Origin: Anthoceros angustus | Taxonomy: Eukaryota; Streptophyta; Anthocerotopsida; Anthocerotales; Anthocerotaceae | DNA length: 64,000 nucleotides | Assembly (NCBI GenBank): GCA_010909165.1 | Contig: VJWM01000235.1 | Coordinates: 206,955-270,954, forward strand | Reading direction: 5' to 3' | Made by a program: the position numbers and the translations under genes | Notes under the pieces: generated by a model | The model's database searches: none | Seen by the model: only the letters and a program-made list of their open reading frames with translations | Told to the model about the DNA's origin: nothing | Shown: positions 32,449-42,150 of the stretch, piece after piece | Layout: every line of letters starts with the position of its first letter | Position numbering within the stretch: the stretch's first letter is position 1

Positions 32449-33331
32449 GTGCAAAGCTTGAAGTCCAAGATGCAGGCGAAGCAGGGAATTCTTCTGGGCC
32501 GCCAGCGACTTTTTGACGCGGGCAAGCAGCTCAGTGTGGCTGGGGCTTTCAGTGATGATTGTCCTGCCTGGTGGGCGTCTTCGTGGGGGTTGCCCCGTGG
32601 AATGTGCCAGCTGATGGAAGGGTTTGCAACTTTTGCTGGCTCTCGGGAGAAATTATCTGATACCAATGATTCGGTGAGTGGCCCGTGCCTGTCGCTGCAG
32701 CTCATCTGATGGTCGTCTGGTCGAACGAGTTTTGGCCAAACCAATTTGGTTTCTTGATTTTTTGCAGGCGGGGGGACTGGGGCGTGGAAATTCTGGGGGT
32801 GGTGTGCCTCAGGGTGCTATGATTCCGGAGGCCCCACCGCCAAAGAGGAAAGCTAAGCAATCGGAGTTTGCCAAGCAACTGGACACGACAAGGAAGCTTT
32901 CTGATTTCTACGGGGATGCACCTATCAGGAAGCTCCACAGGAATAAAACGGAAACCATTTTGGATAAGAAGACTGCGCTACTGTATAACCTGGAGAAGCG
33001 ACTGGACGGAAGTTTGGTGCGTATTGGGTTTTGCTCCACTATGCCACAGGCAAGGCAGTTGATCAGTCACAAGAAGATTTGTGTCAACAACCAGATTGTT
33101 AATGTTGCTAGCTATCAAGTATCGTGTGGGGATTTGATATCTATACAAGAGGATGCTCTCCCTGTGGTCAGGAGTATGATACGGAAGAGCTTGGATAGGA
33201 AGATGGTGTCTCAGTACAAGCCCACCCACTTTGAGGTTAATTACAAGACCCTTCAGGCTGTGATGACATCCGAACCTCAACAGATCAGGTTCCCGTGCAC
33301 TATAGATTTGGACCTTCTTGACAAATTGTGA
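32449..33331 (+). CDS. RPS4: nuclear-encoded mitochondrial ribosomal protein uS4m (RPS4), two exons
   Basis: Exon 1 is 32449-32673, the intron 32674-32767 (GTGAGT...TTTTTTGCAG), exon 2 32768-33331; the junction is phase 0. The product is about 262 residues (or from the Met at residue 8). Residues 1-75 are an Arg/Ser/Ala-rich leader (LLGRQRLFDAGKQLSVAG) suited to mitochondrial import. The S4 RNA-binding domain (about 153-203) reads EKRLDGSLVRIGFC, ARQLISHKKICVNNQIVN and SYQVSCGDLISI. The C-terminus QYKPTHFEVNYKTLQAV and IRFPCTIDLDLL is like the end of plant mitochondrial RPS4. In many plants rps4 is still in the mitochondrial genome, so this is a transferred copy that gained a leader exon. It binds 16S-type rRNA in the small subunit. 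Confidence 0.88.
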
Positions 33332-33949
33332 GCGCATGAACTGACCTCGGCATTATGGAAAGTTGTCCCCGGTCGGTCATGGGACTCAACAGGGATATGT
33401 GCTTCCACGGGATGTGTGATGATGAGGAATTCGAGCACCCAGTTCTTGTTGACCCACGACCCCTGACAATATCTGCTGGTGCTTGCACCACTCAGGAGCA
33501 GCTGTCCCAAGTGCAGGTATTGAGCTCGAGGCACACGCAAGTTTGGGTTTTCGGCAAGGTCGATGTACGGATAGCAAATGTCCGGATGGTGTCAGATGCT
33601 CGCCTTGGACAAGTGTTGCGGCTAGGAAAGCGGTTTGCTATTCCTTTTGGGGCTGAATCTTGCCGCCTGCCCATTACAAACAGAGCTGCGATGCTGTCGA
33701 CAAATAACTGTCATTCCTTGATACATACGTGCGGTAATAAAAGCAAATTCTTCCCTTTAAGGTATGCGGCTGAAGCCTGTGCTGCTCTTTTGCAACTCTC
33801 TAAACTGTCTCGTCATTGTAGACAAACGGTTAGCATGAACAAAAATATACATAATGAATGCGAATGTTATCGTACAGCCATCAGGCCGTGGCCGCAACAG
33901 TCGAGATTGTCGATGCGTCCGACTAGACAGGAAATGTTCCGGTGTTCCT
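33332..33949. other. convergent 3' flanks of uS4m and the coiled-coil gene
   Basis: 618 bases between the two stop codons. An open plus frame of 205 codons at 33355-33972 overlaps this region and has no recognisable domain; a long 3' UTR is the simpler reading. AATAAA-like signals are weak (GGTAATAAAAGC near 33735). Confidence 0.5.
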
Positions 33950-34927
33950 CTACTTGTTCTTTGGTCCACTAGTGGTGAGCGTTTCTATAATGGCCTTCAA
34001 TACTTTTATTTCAGCTGACTTCTGGAGAACCTCTTCAGACTTGGCACGGAGCTCCTCCAAGTGTAGCTTGAAGACCTCTGGGGTATTGCCAAGGGAAACG
34101 CATGAGCTCCCGATACATCACCTTGTGCAAGAAACAAATATGTTGGAGGACTTACGACTTGTATTCTCGAGCTCTTCAACAACTTGCCGGGTGCGGCTTT
34201 CAGCTGCACGTTGAGCAATTTCAGCTTGTTTTTTCTCTGCCCGAGCATGCCCTGCAGCTATCACAGCAGCATCTAGCTCTCTTTCAAGCGCCTGTATCCG
34301 TCTCTCCTGGGCCTGATCACAGGATAGCGTTTAGAAGGGGAAGACCACAATATAATGCTCGTTGAGAGACAATAACTCACCCTCATTGTTCTTGTGATCT
34401 GTGCATTCTCGGAGGCGTTCGTGAACGGATCCTCATCCAAATACACAGCTTTGCCGACCAGAAGTCGCTGCACAGAATCTAACGAGCTTCCTAGCTCTCT
34501 GACATTCGACAATGCTGCACTCCAGCGATCTGAGGTGATTGCCCCTCCATTTTCAGCTACACCTCCTGTTGCTTGGGAAGGGGGCCGAGGAGGATGACCA
34601 ATCCCTCTGGAACTAGAGGCGTCGGTTTCATTATCAGCAGCTGTAGTTCCTGTGGTTGAAAAGCTGTCTCTAGCAATTGGATGCTCCTCTTTGTAAAGAA
34701 ACTAAAATCCACAAGAGTAAGCAACCAGACGACCCATGCTCCATCAGCATGCCAGAGTGAATACAGTCCAGCTTTCGCAATCCACAGCAGAGCGACCTCT
34801 TAAGCAGCAGCAAAAGTATAATTTCAACAGCAAATTTGGTTGCACAGGGGATGAACCGAAGCCAGAGAAAGAAGCAAACGCAGACAACCTTACGAGCAGG
34901 ATCTACATGAGCCGCAGAAAACGACAT
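33950..34927 (-). CDS. conserved-looking coiled-coil protein, four exons, function unknown
   Basis: Exons on minus: 34927-34889, 34701-34381, 34312-34156, 34077-33950. The introns, 187, 68 and 78 bases, all have GT...AG ends; the last splits a codon (AGT C|AG), the others are phase 0. The product is 214 residues. It begins MSFSAAHVDPARK-FLYKEE, has a low-complexity Ser/Thr/Pro/Gly region (about 25-65) and a block RWSAALSNVRELGSSLDSVQ then AVYLDEDPFTNASENAQI. The final ~95 residues form a continuous coiled coil (ERRIQALERELDAAVIAAGH, RQVVEELENTSQVFKLHLEE). The clean frame across four exons strongly supports a real gene. I do not recognise the family; a structural or adaptor role is only a guess. 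Confidence 0.8.
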
Positions 34928-35061
34928 CCTTCTGAGCCAAACTCCTTGAGCACCAGCAGATCAAGATGAATATCAAAGACCTTTATAGTGGTGAAGATAA
35001 TGCAAGACCTTGCATCCAAGGAAATTCATCACTTTGTGCAAGAACGGGTCTCAGCGTCGAG

Positions 35062-35775
35062 TCTAGTTCTTATACTGGGCTTTAGGGCTTCTGGATTTCG
35101 GGCGGAATCACCTATTTTGAAGAAGAACGAGGAGAATTCTATTAGTCCGAATAAACAGCAAACTTTCAATCAGCGCTTCCAATTTAGGAGGACCTACTGT
35201 GTAGAGCAAACTAGAGCAAACAGCTTTCAAATTAGGGCACGGTAAAGGGAGGAAACGTGCCATGGGGATGGCTCCCGAAGCATAGCCGAGTACTCAGTGT
35301 AGATCGAGTGATGAATTCCCGGGAAGCAAGGGCTTGGCTTCCCCGGGTGCCAGGAGGAAAGGTGAAAAAGAAGAAAGGTGTTGAGGGTATGGCTTCATAA
35401 CATAACCCGAGTATGCAGTGTAGATCAAGCGATGAATTTCCGAGAAGTAAGGTGTTTGCTTCCTGGAAATTATCACTTGGAAGACCTTGGAAACCTTGCT
35501 TCCCGAGAATTATCCCTGACTCTACACTGCGTACTTGGCTACGCGTCGGGAGCCTCCTTCTGGAGCCTACTTGGCTATTCACATTTCCTCCTTTTACCGT
35601 GCCCTAATTTGAAACCTGTCTGCCTGCCCTAAGTAGGCAGGCCACATTGAAAACTGTTTGCTTGATCTTTTTTTGGACTAAAGTAAATTCTTATTGTTGT
35701 TCTTCTCAATAGGTAGCTCTGCCCTAACTCGGAAGCCCTAAAGCCCACGAGTTTCTGTATAAGAACTAGGACGTC
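35062..35775. repeat. foldback (long inverted repeat) element, MITE-like
   Basis: The left arm starts TCTAGTTCTTATAC and GGGCTTTAGGGCTTC; the right arm ends with their reverse complements (GAAGCCCTAAAGCCC, GTATAAGAACTAGGA). Further inside, TTTCAAATTAGGGCACGGTA (about 35227) pairs with TACCGTGCCCTAATTTGAAA (about 35595), and GGCTCCCGA with TCGGGAGCC (35270/35545). The arms cover about 350 bases each with scattered mismatches and almost no loop. It sits about 130 bases upstream of the coiled-coil gene start, so it may affect its transcription. A transcript would form a long hairpin and could feed small RNAs. No target duplication was settled. Confidence 0.85.
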
Positions 35776-35786
35776 GCCCTCCAATC

Positions 35787-36344
35787 TTATTTCCTACACC
35801 AGAACTTGTGGACGTCGACAGTATGCCGTTGTTGCTGCTGTTGGTCGAGTCGGGTTGTGACGCTGCTGGTCCTACTGATGCCCGTCGTCGTCCGTTGTTG
35901 TTGTTGACCGCGTCGAGTTGTGGCGGTGCTGGTGCCACTGATAGCAGTGTCGGGGATAGGAGCTGGTCTGGTTGGATGATGAAGTTTACTCAAATTGCTT
36001 AAACTCAGTGGAGGTCTATGCCTTTGGGCAAGTGGGCCAGATGTATGACTCCTGACACGACAATTTCTGTCTCCCGACACTTGAAACAGTTTGTTGAAAA
36101 CGTTGTCTTCCATCAGCCCTGTTTCAAGGTTGTTCAAAACGTTGTCTTCCATCTGTCCTACTTTGTGGAGTACTTCTTGTTTGTAGTGACGCCTCAATCT
36201 TTGGCAGAGCATCTGGGCGGTCGGGCTTGAAACACCACGGCTGTGGCTTGGAATGTTTTGGATTGTGGCCACAATACTGTCAACCCCTCCGGGATGCTGT
36301 GAATCTTCCTGTGCATTTAGCCTCGAAAGGGTTGCAACAAGCAA
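35787..36344 (-). CDS. hypothetical protein of 185 residues
   Basis: A single open frame MLVATLSRLNAQEDSQHPGG to VDVHKFWCRK, directly beside the foldback element. It has a short internal repeat (QMEDNVLNNLETGL / LMEDNVFNKLFQ) and Gln runs (RRGQQQQRTTTG, RLDQQQQQRH) in a second duplicated block. The internal repeats also appear in the DNA, so the frame may have grown by duplication. No domain was recognised. It could be a transposon-derived or chance frame. Confidence 0.35.
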   Translation of the reverse strand: MLVATLSRLNAQEDSQHPGGVDSIVATIQNIPSHSRGVSSPTAQMLCQRLRRHYKQEVLHKVGQMEDNVLNNLETGLMEDNVFNKLFQVSGDRNCRVRSHTSGPLAQRHRPPLSLSNLSKLHHPTRPAPIPDTAISGTSTATTRRGQQQQRTTTGISRTSSVTTRLDQQQQQRHTVDVHKFWCRK

Positions 36345-36367
36345 GAGTTCTTGTTGAACTGAGTTTC

Positions 36368-36473
36368 GGTTCTAGGTTTAGGTCATCAGGAAAGGCCGCC
36401 GCCAGCGTTGCTTTCGGGTAGTTTCTAGGTTTAGGTCATCAGGAAAGGCCGCCGCCAGTGTTGCTTTTGGGTA
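36368..36473 (+). repeat. two tandem copies of a 53 bp unit
   Basis: TTCTAGGTTTAGGTCATCAG followed by GAAAGGCCGCCGCCAG-GTTGCTTT-GGGTA occurs twice in succession, with two C/T differences (CAGCG/CAGTG, TTTCGGG/TTTTGGG). Both are CG to TG changes, the mark of deamination of methylated cytosine. Confidence 0.9.
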
Positions 36474-36842
36474 GGGAGGTTTTGAGCTGTGATGAGTTAT
36501 CAAACCAGTAATAAGTCAGTTCTGCTGCTGATGAACAGTGAGTGAAAACTGGTATTAATCTGAGCTCCTAGTCTAGGGACTTTCGAGGTGTCTGTGTCCT
36601 TCGGCGATGATTAAAACTATCCGCGCTTCTGAGGAGAACCCTATGAAGTACAAAAAAACTCATGGTTGAATGTCTTCACATGAGCCGAAGGCTTAAGTTC
36701 TTGTGTCTCCTACCACTAGGTAGAATGTCTATCTGCGACTCCTACGCTTTGGAAAGATTGCTGTTTGACGCGTCGTTAGTTTTGCTGTCTGACGCTTCTG
36801 CAGTGTTGCCTTTTGCTTCCCACGTCGCCCTGTAACCAAGCT

Positions 36843-37265
36843 ATGGGATTCCTCATTTACACATGCCACGATGATCCAATTTTGTTGTCGCTTGCTAGTT
36901 TCGACGAACTTCTATTCACACCGGGGAAGTCAGAACAAATTCAGGTCCGATACCGCACTGTAAACAAGTGAGTCTGGATATCCCACTGAAGATTCGCCGT
37001 TGGAACCCGCAGTGACTCCGCAATCACCTGATGTTACGCTTTGATGATACATCAAGATAACTCACAGTCCTTCTACTTACACTAGGTCAGGGTACCGGAA
37101 CCTGCAGCAAGAGTTCCTGTTCTGCTACAAAGCCCGGAAAAGGAACCTGCAAAGTGCAAACCTTGGCTGCGGCCTTGGCAGTGTGCTAAGAAGGCATACC
37201 GCGGGAGAGCGCTGAGGGAGCAACGAGGTCGACTGGTGGAGGCAGATGAGCAGCGCCTGAATTGA
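36843..37265 (+). CDS. putative two-exon gene, unknown product (~99 residues)
   Basis: Exon 1 (36843-36967) encodes MGFLIYTCHDDPILLSLASF and DELLFTPGKSEQIQVRYRTV. A GTGAGT donor at 36968 and a TAGGTCAG acceptor before 37091 remove a 123-base intron. Exon 2 (37091-37265) continues in frame as KVPEPAARVPVLLQSPEKEP and ends with KKAYRGRALREQRGRLVEAD, EQRLN and stop. Supporting points: consensus splice sites, an exact frame across the junction and a basic, plausible C-terminus. No homology is recognised, and upstream exons may exist. If the splice is wrong, exon 1 simply ends at a stop inside the donor. Confidence 0.4.
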
Positions 37266-37277
37266 ATTTGATACAGC

Positions 37278-37685
37278 ATGTCCACTATACGCACAACGGA
37301 GACAAGGCTGATGAACCAGAGACTCATAACAATACAAGTGTGGGGTGATCTTCAATCCAGGAGAATCGTTGGTGTGAAAGTGCAGCGTGTTTTCGTCGCC
37401 AGCCCCGCTTCCAAAGCCCCTGCGCCTTCGCAAGCCCGATGCAGCAGGGCTCCTCCGGCAATGCTTGGCCGGGTTCTTGCTGCCGGGGTGGATGCTTCAC
37501 TGGGGGACCCTTGCGCCATGACTGCAGTGGCTTCTCAAGGTGCACGAGCTAATTGGAAAAGTAAAGGGGACGGTTGCACGAGCAGCTCTGCGCAAATGAT
37601 GTCTAGTCAGCCGGTATCCGTGCAGTACACACTGGGACCATGCACGACGAACACCAACTCGCGATGCTCAAACCCACGGTTTTAG
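37278..37685 (+). other. open frame of 135 codons, uncertain
   Basis: A frame on the plus strand (MSTIRTTETRLMNQRLITIQ...) with open minus-strand frames opposite it. No domain was seen. It begins just after the stop of the putative two-exon gene and may be its 3' UTR. I see no reason to call it a gene. Confidence 0.25.
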
Positions 37686-37844
37686 TTTGCGGTTAGCTAT
37701 GACAGAGGTGTCCTCATGAAAAACGTCATACAGCAGTAACAAATACTGTACATACATATATAGGTGACGCCTTTTATAAGTACGAACAACACCTTATGCG
37801 TTTCAGAACTTTCTAGGTGTACAAGTTTTTATCACTTCAAGCTT

Positions 37845-38340
37845 TAAAATACTAGGAAAACTAGCACTTTACTAGACATTTGTTCGACTTACAATGGGGG
37901 TTTTCAACCCATGTATTATTTTTACATAGAGTTTAATACTTTATAATATGGATTTGATATTTTACAATATGAGGTATTTTTTACCATGTATTCTAATGAC
38001 GTGACACTCTTTAGGAGTTTTTATAATGGGGTTTTGCAAGATTACAATATACTATAGTTTTCAACAAGGATATTTTTACAACATGGACTGGTGTGATTCC
38101 AACACGGTGTCCGAACTTTCACAATGGGAGTTAGCAAGATTACAACATATTACAGTTTTCAACATGGGATTTTTAGAATGGTGGCGGCTGTAATTAGAAC
38201 ACCGTGTCTATTTACAGCTATAACCCTGTGTTTTACAACACCGTCTACTCTACTTACAACACACTGTCTTTTTATATCCCTGGCTTGTGTTCAAGAACCC
38301 AATTTTTCCAAGAGGTAAGACGGCTTTTTACAACGAAAGT
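37845..38340 (+). mobile_element. degenerate CACTA-like terminus with TTTACAAC-type repeats
   Basis: ATACTAGGAAAACTAGCACT at about 37850 resembles the CACTA end at 58824, and CCATGTATTATTTTTACAT at about 37910 matches the same stretch there (CCATGTATTATTTTCATGTA at 58931). From 37890 to 38330, motifs of the form TTACAAC, TTACAATATG and TTTTCAACATGG recur every 20-40 bases. No opposite end or transposase was found. It borders the gene island on the right. Confidence 0.6.
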
Positions 38341-38377
38341 TACATGCCATATTTGTTTTTAGTCAATTCAATCAGGT

Positions 38378-38962
38378 ATTGCCTAGATAGATAGATTTCC
38401 TAGACTACATCGCATAATAAATGCAAGTTGCCTGACATAGCCAGGTCATTTCAAGCAAAGCTGATGTTTAGAGATACATTTTAAAGTCCAGAATCCCATG
38501 GAAGGATTTTCAGAAGTTCAGACTATAGGTCTCCTATTCCATAAGCAGCCCCCATGTGTGAGAGATCCAACATATGCCTAGCCCTCCTTGGGATCAGTAT
38601 ATCACATTTGTAGCATGCACATAGATGATTATGTAAAGGCATGCAGTGTGTCTGGCGATTTTCCCCGTCAGCCACTTGGTATGTAGTTAGACATCCTATA
38701 TCGAATCAACCAGGAAGCAAACCAGTCTGTCTAAAAACACTCATCCATCTTTCAGCGTGCTAGCAACCAGGACCTTTAGGTAAATAGGAACATTAGCTCT
38801 TCGTGAGAAAGAAAAATCATGCATGTCACCATTAATTTCGTCATGGCTTCCGAAGTAGCAAAACAGACCAATTCACCATCTGTGGCCCATGGATGATATG
38901 TCACCTTGGCAAGTTATTAAAGAGCTTACCAGCATGGATCCTTGTAGCAAGGAAGTAGCATG
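38378..38962 (+). repeat. direct repeat copy 1 (~0.56 kb; partner at 41213)
   Basis: Shares with 41213-41760 ATAGATTTCCTAGACTACAT, CTAGCCAGGTCATTTCAAGC-like, CCCATGTGTGAGAGATCCAA, GTGCTAGCAACCAGGA and ATCATGCATGTCACCATTAA in the same order and orientation. Spacing is 2.8 kb. The pair could be LTRs of a 3.4 kb element or a local duplication. Copy 1 runs into the minisatellite. Confidence 0.85.
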
Positions 38963-39620
38963 CACCCATTGCCTGCCTCGTTTTCTCTCCAAACCGCTCA
39001 CCAATCTCAACACCACAAACCCACATGCATCCTTGCAGCAAGCAAACAATGTGCATCACTGCTTGCATTGTTTTCTCTCCAAGCCGTTCATCAGTCTCAA
39101 TCACCATACACCCACACACATCCTTGCAGTAATAAGCACACAGCGTGCATCCACAGCCTACATCGCTTTCTCTCCAGGCCGCTCATCAGTCTCAACCATC
39201 ATACACCTACATGCATTCTTGCAGCAAGCAAACAACGTGCATCCACTTGACAAGCATCGTTTTTTCTCCAAGTCGCTTACTAGTCTCAGCCGCCACAAAC
39301 TCACATACGGATATCCTTGCAACAAACAAACAGCGTGCGTCCACTGCTTGCATCGCAGTCTCTACCATCACACACCCACATGCATCCTTGCAACCAATAA
39401 ACAGCGTGCACCCACTGCCTGCATCGTTTTCTCTCCAAGTCGCTCACCAATCTCAGCCACCACAAACTTCCTTGCAGCAAACAGCGTGCATCCACTACCT
39501 GTTTTATTTCGTCTTCAAATTGCTCACTAGTCTCAACCACTACAAACCCACATGCATTCTTGCAGTAAGCAAACAACGTTGCGTCTACTACCTGCATCGT
39601 TTTCTCTCCAAGCCGCATGC
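38935..39620 (+). repeat. ~88 bp minisatellite, about eight units
   Basis: Each unit contains CATCCTTGCAGCAA, CAAACAGCGTGCATCCACTG, CTGCATCGTTTTCTCTCCAA and CTCACCAGTCTCAACCACCA. Unit starts fall near 38938, 39029, 39119, 39213, 39310, 39382, 39471 and 39555. Two overlapping frames stay open across it (213 and 269 codons), because the unit length varies and lacks common stops. Those frames are by-products. Confidence 0.9.
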
Positions 39621-41212
39621 CCCTAGTCTCTTTATTTTTCACATGGTGGTTGCCCAAAGTCGATCCTCAGTCTGGAGGCGTCAAACCTCCCACACATCAG
39701 GTTCGCGATTGCAGCCAGAGTGGTTCAAGCACACAATAGCCTTTCCATTCTGCATCGACCCCAAGCTTCTGTTCCCATCGCAGCTACTACCAACAGCCTT
39801 TCCATCCCGCACCGACTCCCAGCATCTAGCCTCATCAAAGCTACCAGGCGAATTCAGTCATGATAGCCAGCAGACGCCACAAACACACAATCAAATGCGA
39901 GTCCCACCAAGTCGCGAACCAGTAGAAATCCAGCCCCATGCCAAGTATCATTGATGTATCATACAGCCTGCAGCGATTCCAAGGCGATCGGTAGAAACCG
40001 TCTATAGTGCCACCAGCATTTCTATTAGGGGGCACTCCTCTGCATTTGTCCCAGTGAGATCAGCAGCCAGATCTCATACTGATCAGTACGGTAGTCTGTT
40101 AGCCAGGCACGTCATGGCCACAAACCACATGCTCCATGACCGAGATTGCTCAGCAGTCGAGTTCTAGGTCTCCAGTCTCTAAAACACCTAGTAGCTCACA
40201 GTTTTGAGGCACAGAATCGGGGGCATACCATGCACATCCAACTTCACTCTAGAGTGATACAAGAAACGCTGTAACCACGATGAGGCATCACACCAAATTC
40301 TTCAGCCCAATACGACACGCAGTTGTAAGTGTATCAATTGACATATCCATCATTTGCAAGGTATCTGTTAAAAAGACAGCCACATAGAAGCCATTCTTCG
40401 AGAGAAAGGAAAAGAGTGCCAAGCAATGCGTTAATGACATTCAACAAGTAATGTTTCAAAGGGAGAGTCATAGATAAGGTACGGAATCAGCCGTTGAGTC
40501 AGCCTTTGTAGCTATGTATGTACTTCTAAAAACTCCACACCTAGGGTTTAGAAGACTAGACCATGGATGACTAGTTCTAGGTCTAGCTTCGTGGATGCAC
40601 CAAGATGGTGTTGGTCAACAACCCCTCCCTCTTCCCTTCTTCAGCCACCAAAAAAGGATCATCGGCCCCGTTTCTGGATCCTTGGTGAGAAGGGATCCAT
40701 TGCACATCCACTAATCTAAGGCTGCATAGTGAAGTAGAAGAGAGGAGAAAAAGGTTCAACCTTAGTAACCATGGCCAGCTTGGGGAGGCAACGAGTCAAA
40801 GAGACCAAAGTTTGGAGGGAAGAAATTTCATTGGGTAGCAAACTCTATCCAACCACTGGCTCACAAGTTATATAAAACTATTGGGTAGCCATTCCTACCA
40901 ATGATAACCCACAAGGAACCAACCCATCCTTAAAAAACATGCACATAGATCAGATCTTGAAGACAAAAAAACCTGCATAAATATTAAATAGCCTTGAATT
41001 AGTATTTATCTTAAAAAATCAAGAAAAATAACTATATTAGTAAGAAAAAATAAAATAAGTTACATTCACAAATTAGTATTACGTAAACATTGAAGGGATA
41101 GATTTACTTAGTTCTTCAATGGGATGTTTGGGATGGATAAACACCATTCAGAAGCAACAATCTATGGGCACACAAGGGGCAAATCCATGGATCTCATAGG
41201 GAACATAACTCT
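39621..41212. other. spacer between the direct repeats, no gene recognised
   Basis: Mixed-composition sequence followed by an AT-rich part (40960-41080). Contains no recognisable domain, tRNA or LTR motif. If the flanking direct repeats are LTRs, this would be the internal part of a non-autonomous element. Confidence 0.4.
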
Positions 41213-41760
41213 CAGATAGATTTCCTAGACTACATCGCATAAATGCAAGCTGCCTGACCTAGCCAGGTCATTTCAAGCAAAGCTGTTGTTTAGAGATATA
41301 TTTTAAAATCCAGAATCCCAGGGAAGGATTTTCCAAGTTCGACTACCAGGTCTCCTAATCTGTAAGCAACCCCCATGTGTGAGAGATCCAAAGATCCTCA
41401 CCCTCCTTGGTATGAGTATATCACATTTGTAGCGTACACGGATGATTGTGTAAAGGCATGCAATGTGTCCGCACTTGTAATTGTAGTTAGACAACCTACA
41501 TCGAATCAGCCAGGAAGTAAACCAAGATGTCTATAAGCACTCCCATTTTTCAGCATGCTAGCAACCAGGATCAATGCAAATAGGAACATGCTCATGAGAG
41601 AGAAATCATGCATGTCACCATTAATTTCACGTGGTTATCAAAGTAGCGTAATGCAGCCACCATATGTGGCCCATGGTTGGTATGTCACCGTAAGTTATCA
41701 AAAACCTTTACCGCAAGCATCCTTGTATCAAGGAGTAGTGTGCATCTATAGCTGCCTGCT
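41213..41760 (+). repeat. direct repeat copy 2, single minisatellite unit
   Basis: Partner of 38378-38962. Its end carries only one unit of the sequence expanded in copy 1 (CATCCTTGTATCAAGGAGTA then CTGCCTGCTTTCTCCAAATG), so it probably shows the state before expansion. Several deletions of 5-20 bases relative to copy 1. Confidence 0.85.
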
Positions 41761-41984
41761 TTCTCCAAATGTGGAAGCATAAAAGTTTGGGCAATCGTTT
41801 ATGAGTTGTTTTTGAACAGTCCGAATTCTTGATAGAAATGGTTTGGTGGAAACATGCGAGAAATGTTTTGTTCCGATTGAAGCCGGAGTCAGAGGATGTC
41901 TTGGAAGGCAGAGAGGATACTTAGGGAAAAGAAACGGATCAAATGACCTTCTAGTGAGGAGGTAGGAGACATATGTGAACGGTA

Positions 41985-42150
41985 GGAGATGTCCTACTGC
42001 AGTAGGAGGTATCCTACCACCGAGGAGAAACTCCTACCACGGTAGGCTAAGTGGAGAGAACTCACCACCGTAGGTATGGGTAGGAGAATGTCCCACCACC
42101 GTAGGTAAGGCCCAGCTAGCTGATGACCCACCAGGAGTAGCTCCTACCAG
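41985..42150. repeat. cluster of short palindromes of the CCTAC-GTAGG type
   Basis: Perfect 16 bp palindrome TCCTACTGCAGTAGGA at 41992-42007, then CCTACCACGGTAGG (42033-42046) and several CCACCGTAGGT repeats to 42110. Related motifs recur at 44402-44450, 50730-50800 and 57030, within the same element family. Confidence 0.75.

Noticed and set aside
33355-33972. 205-codon plus frame downstream of uS4m
   Set aside because: No motif. It overlaps the last exon of the well-supported minus-strand coiled-coil gene and fits a 3' UTR better.
38889-39954. Overlapping 213- and 269-codon frames that could look like a repeat protein
   Set aside because: Both arise from the ~88 bp minisatellite. Two frames are open at once, and the single-unit copy at 41213-41760 shows no gene.
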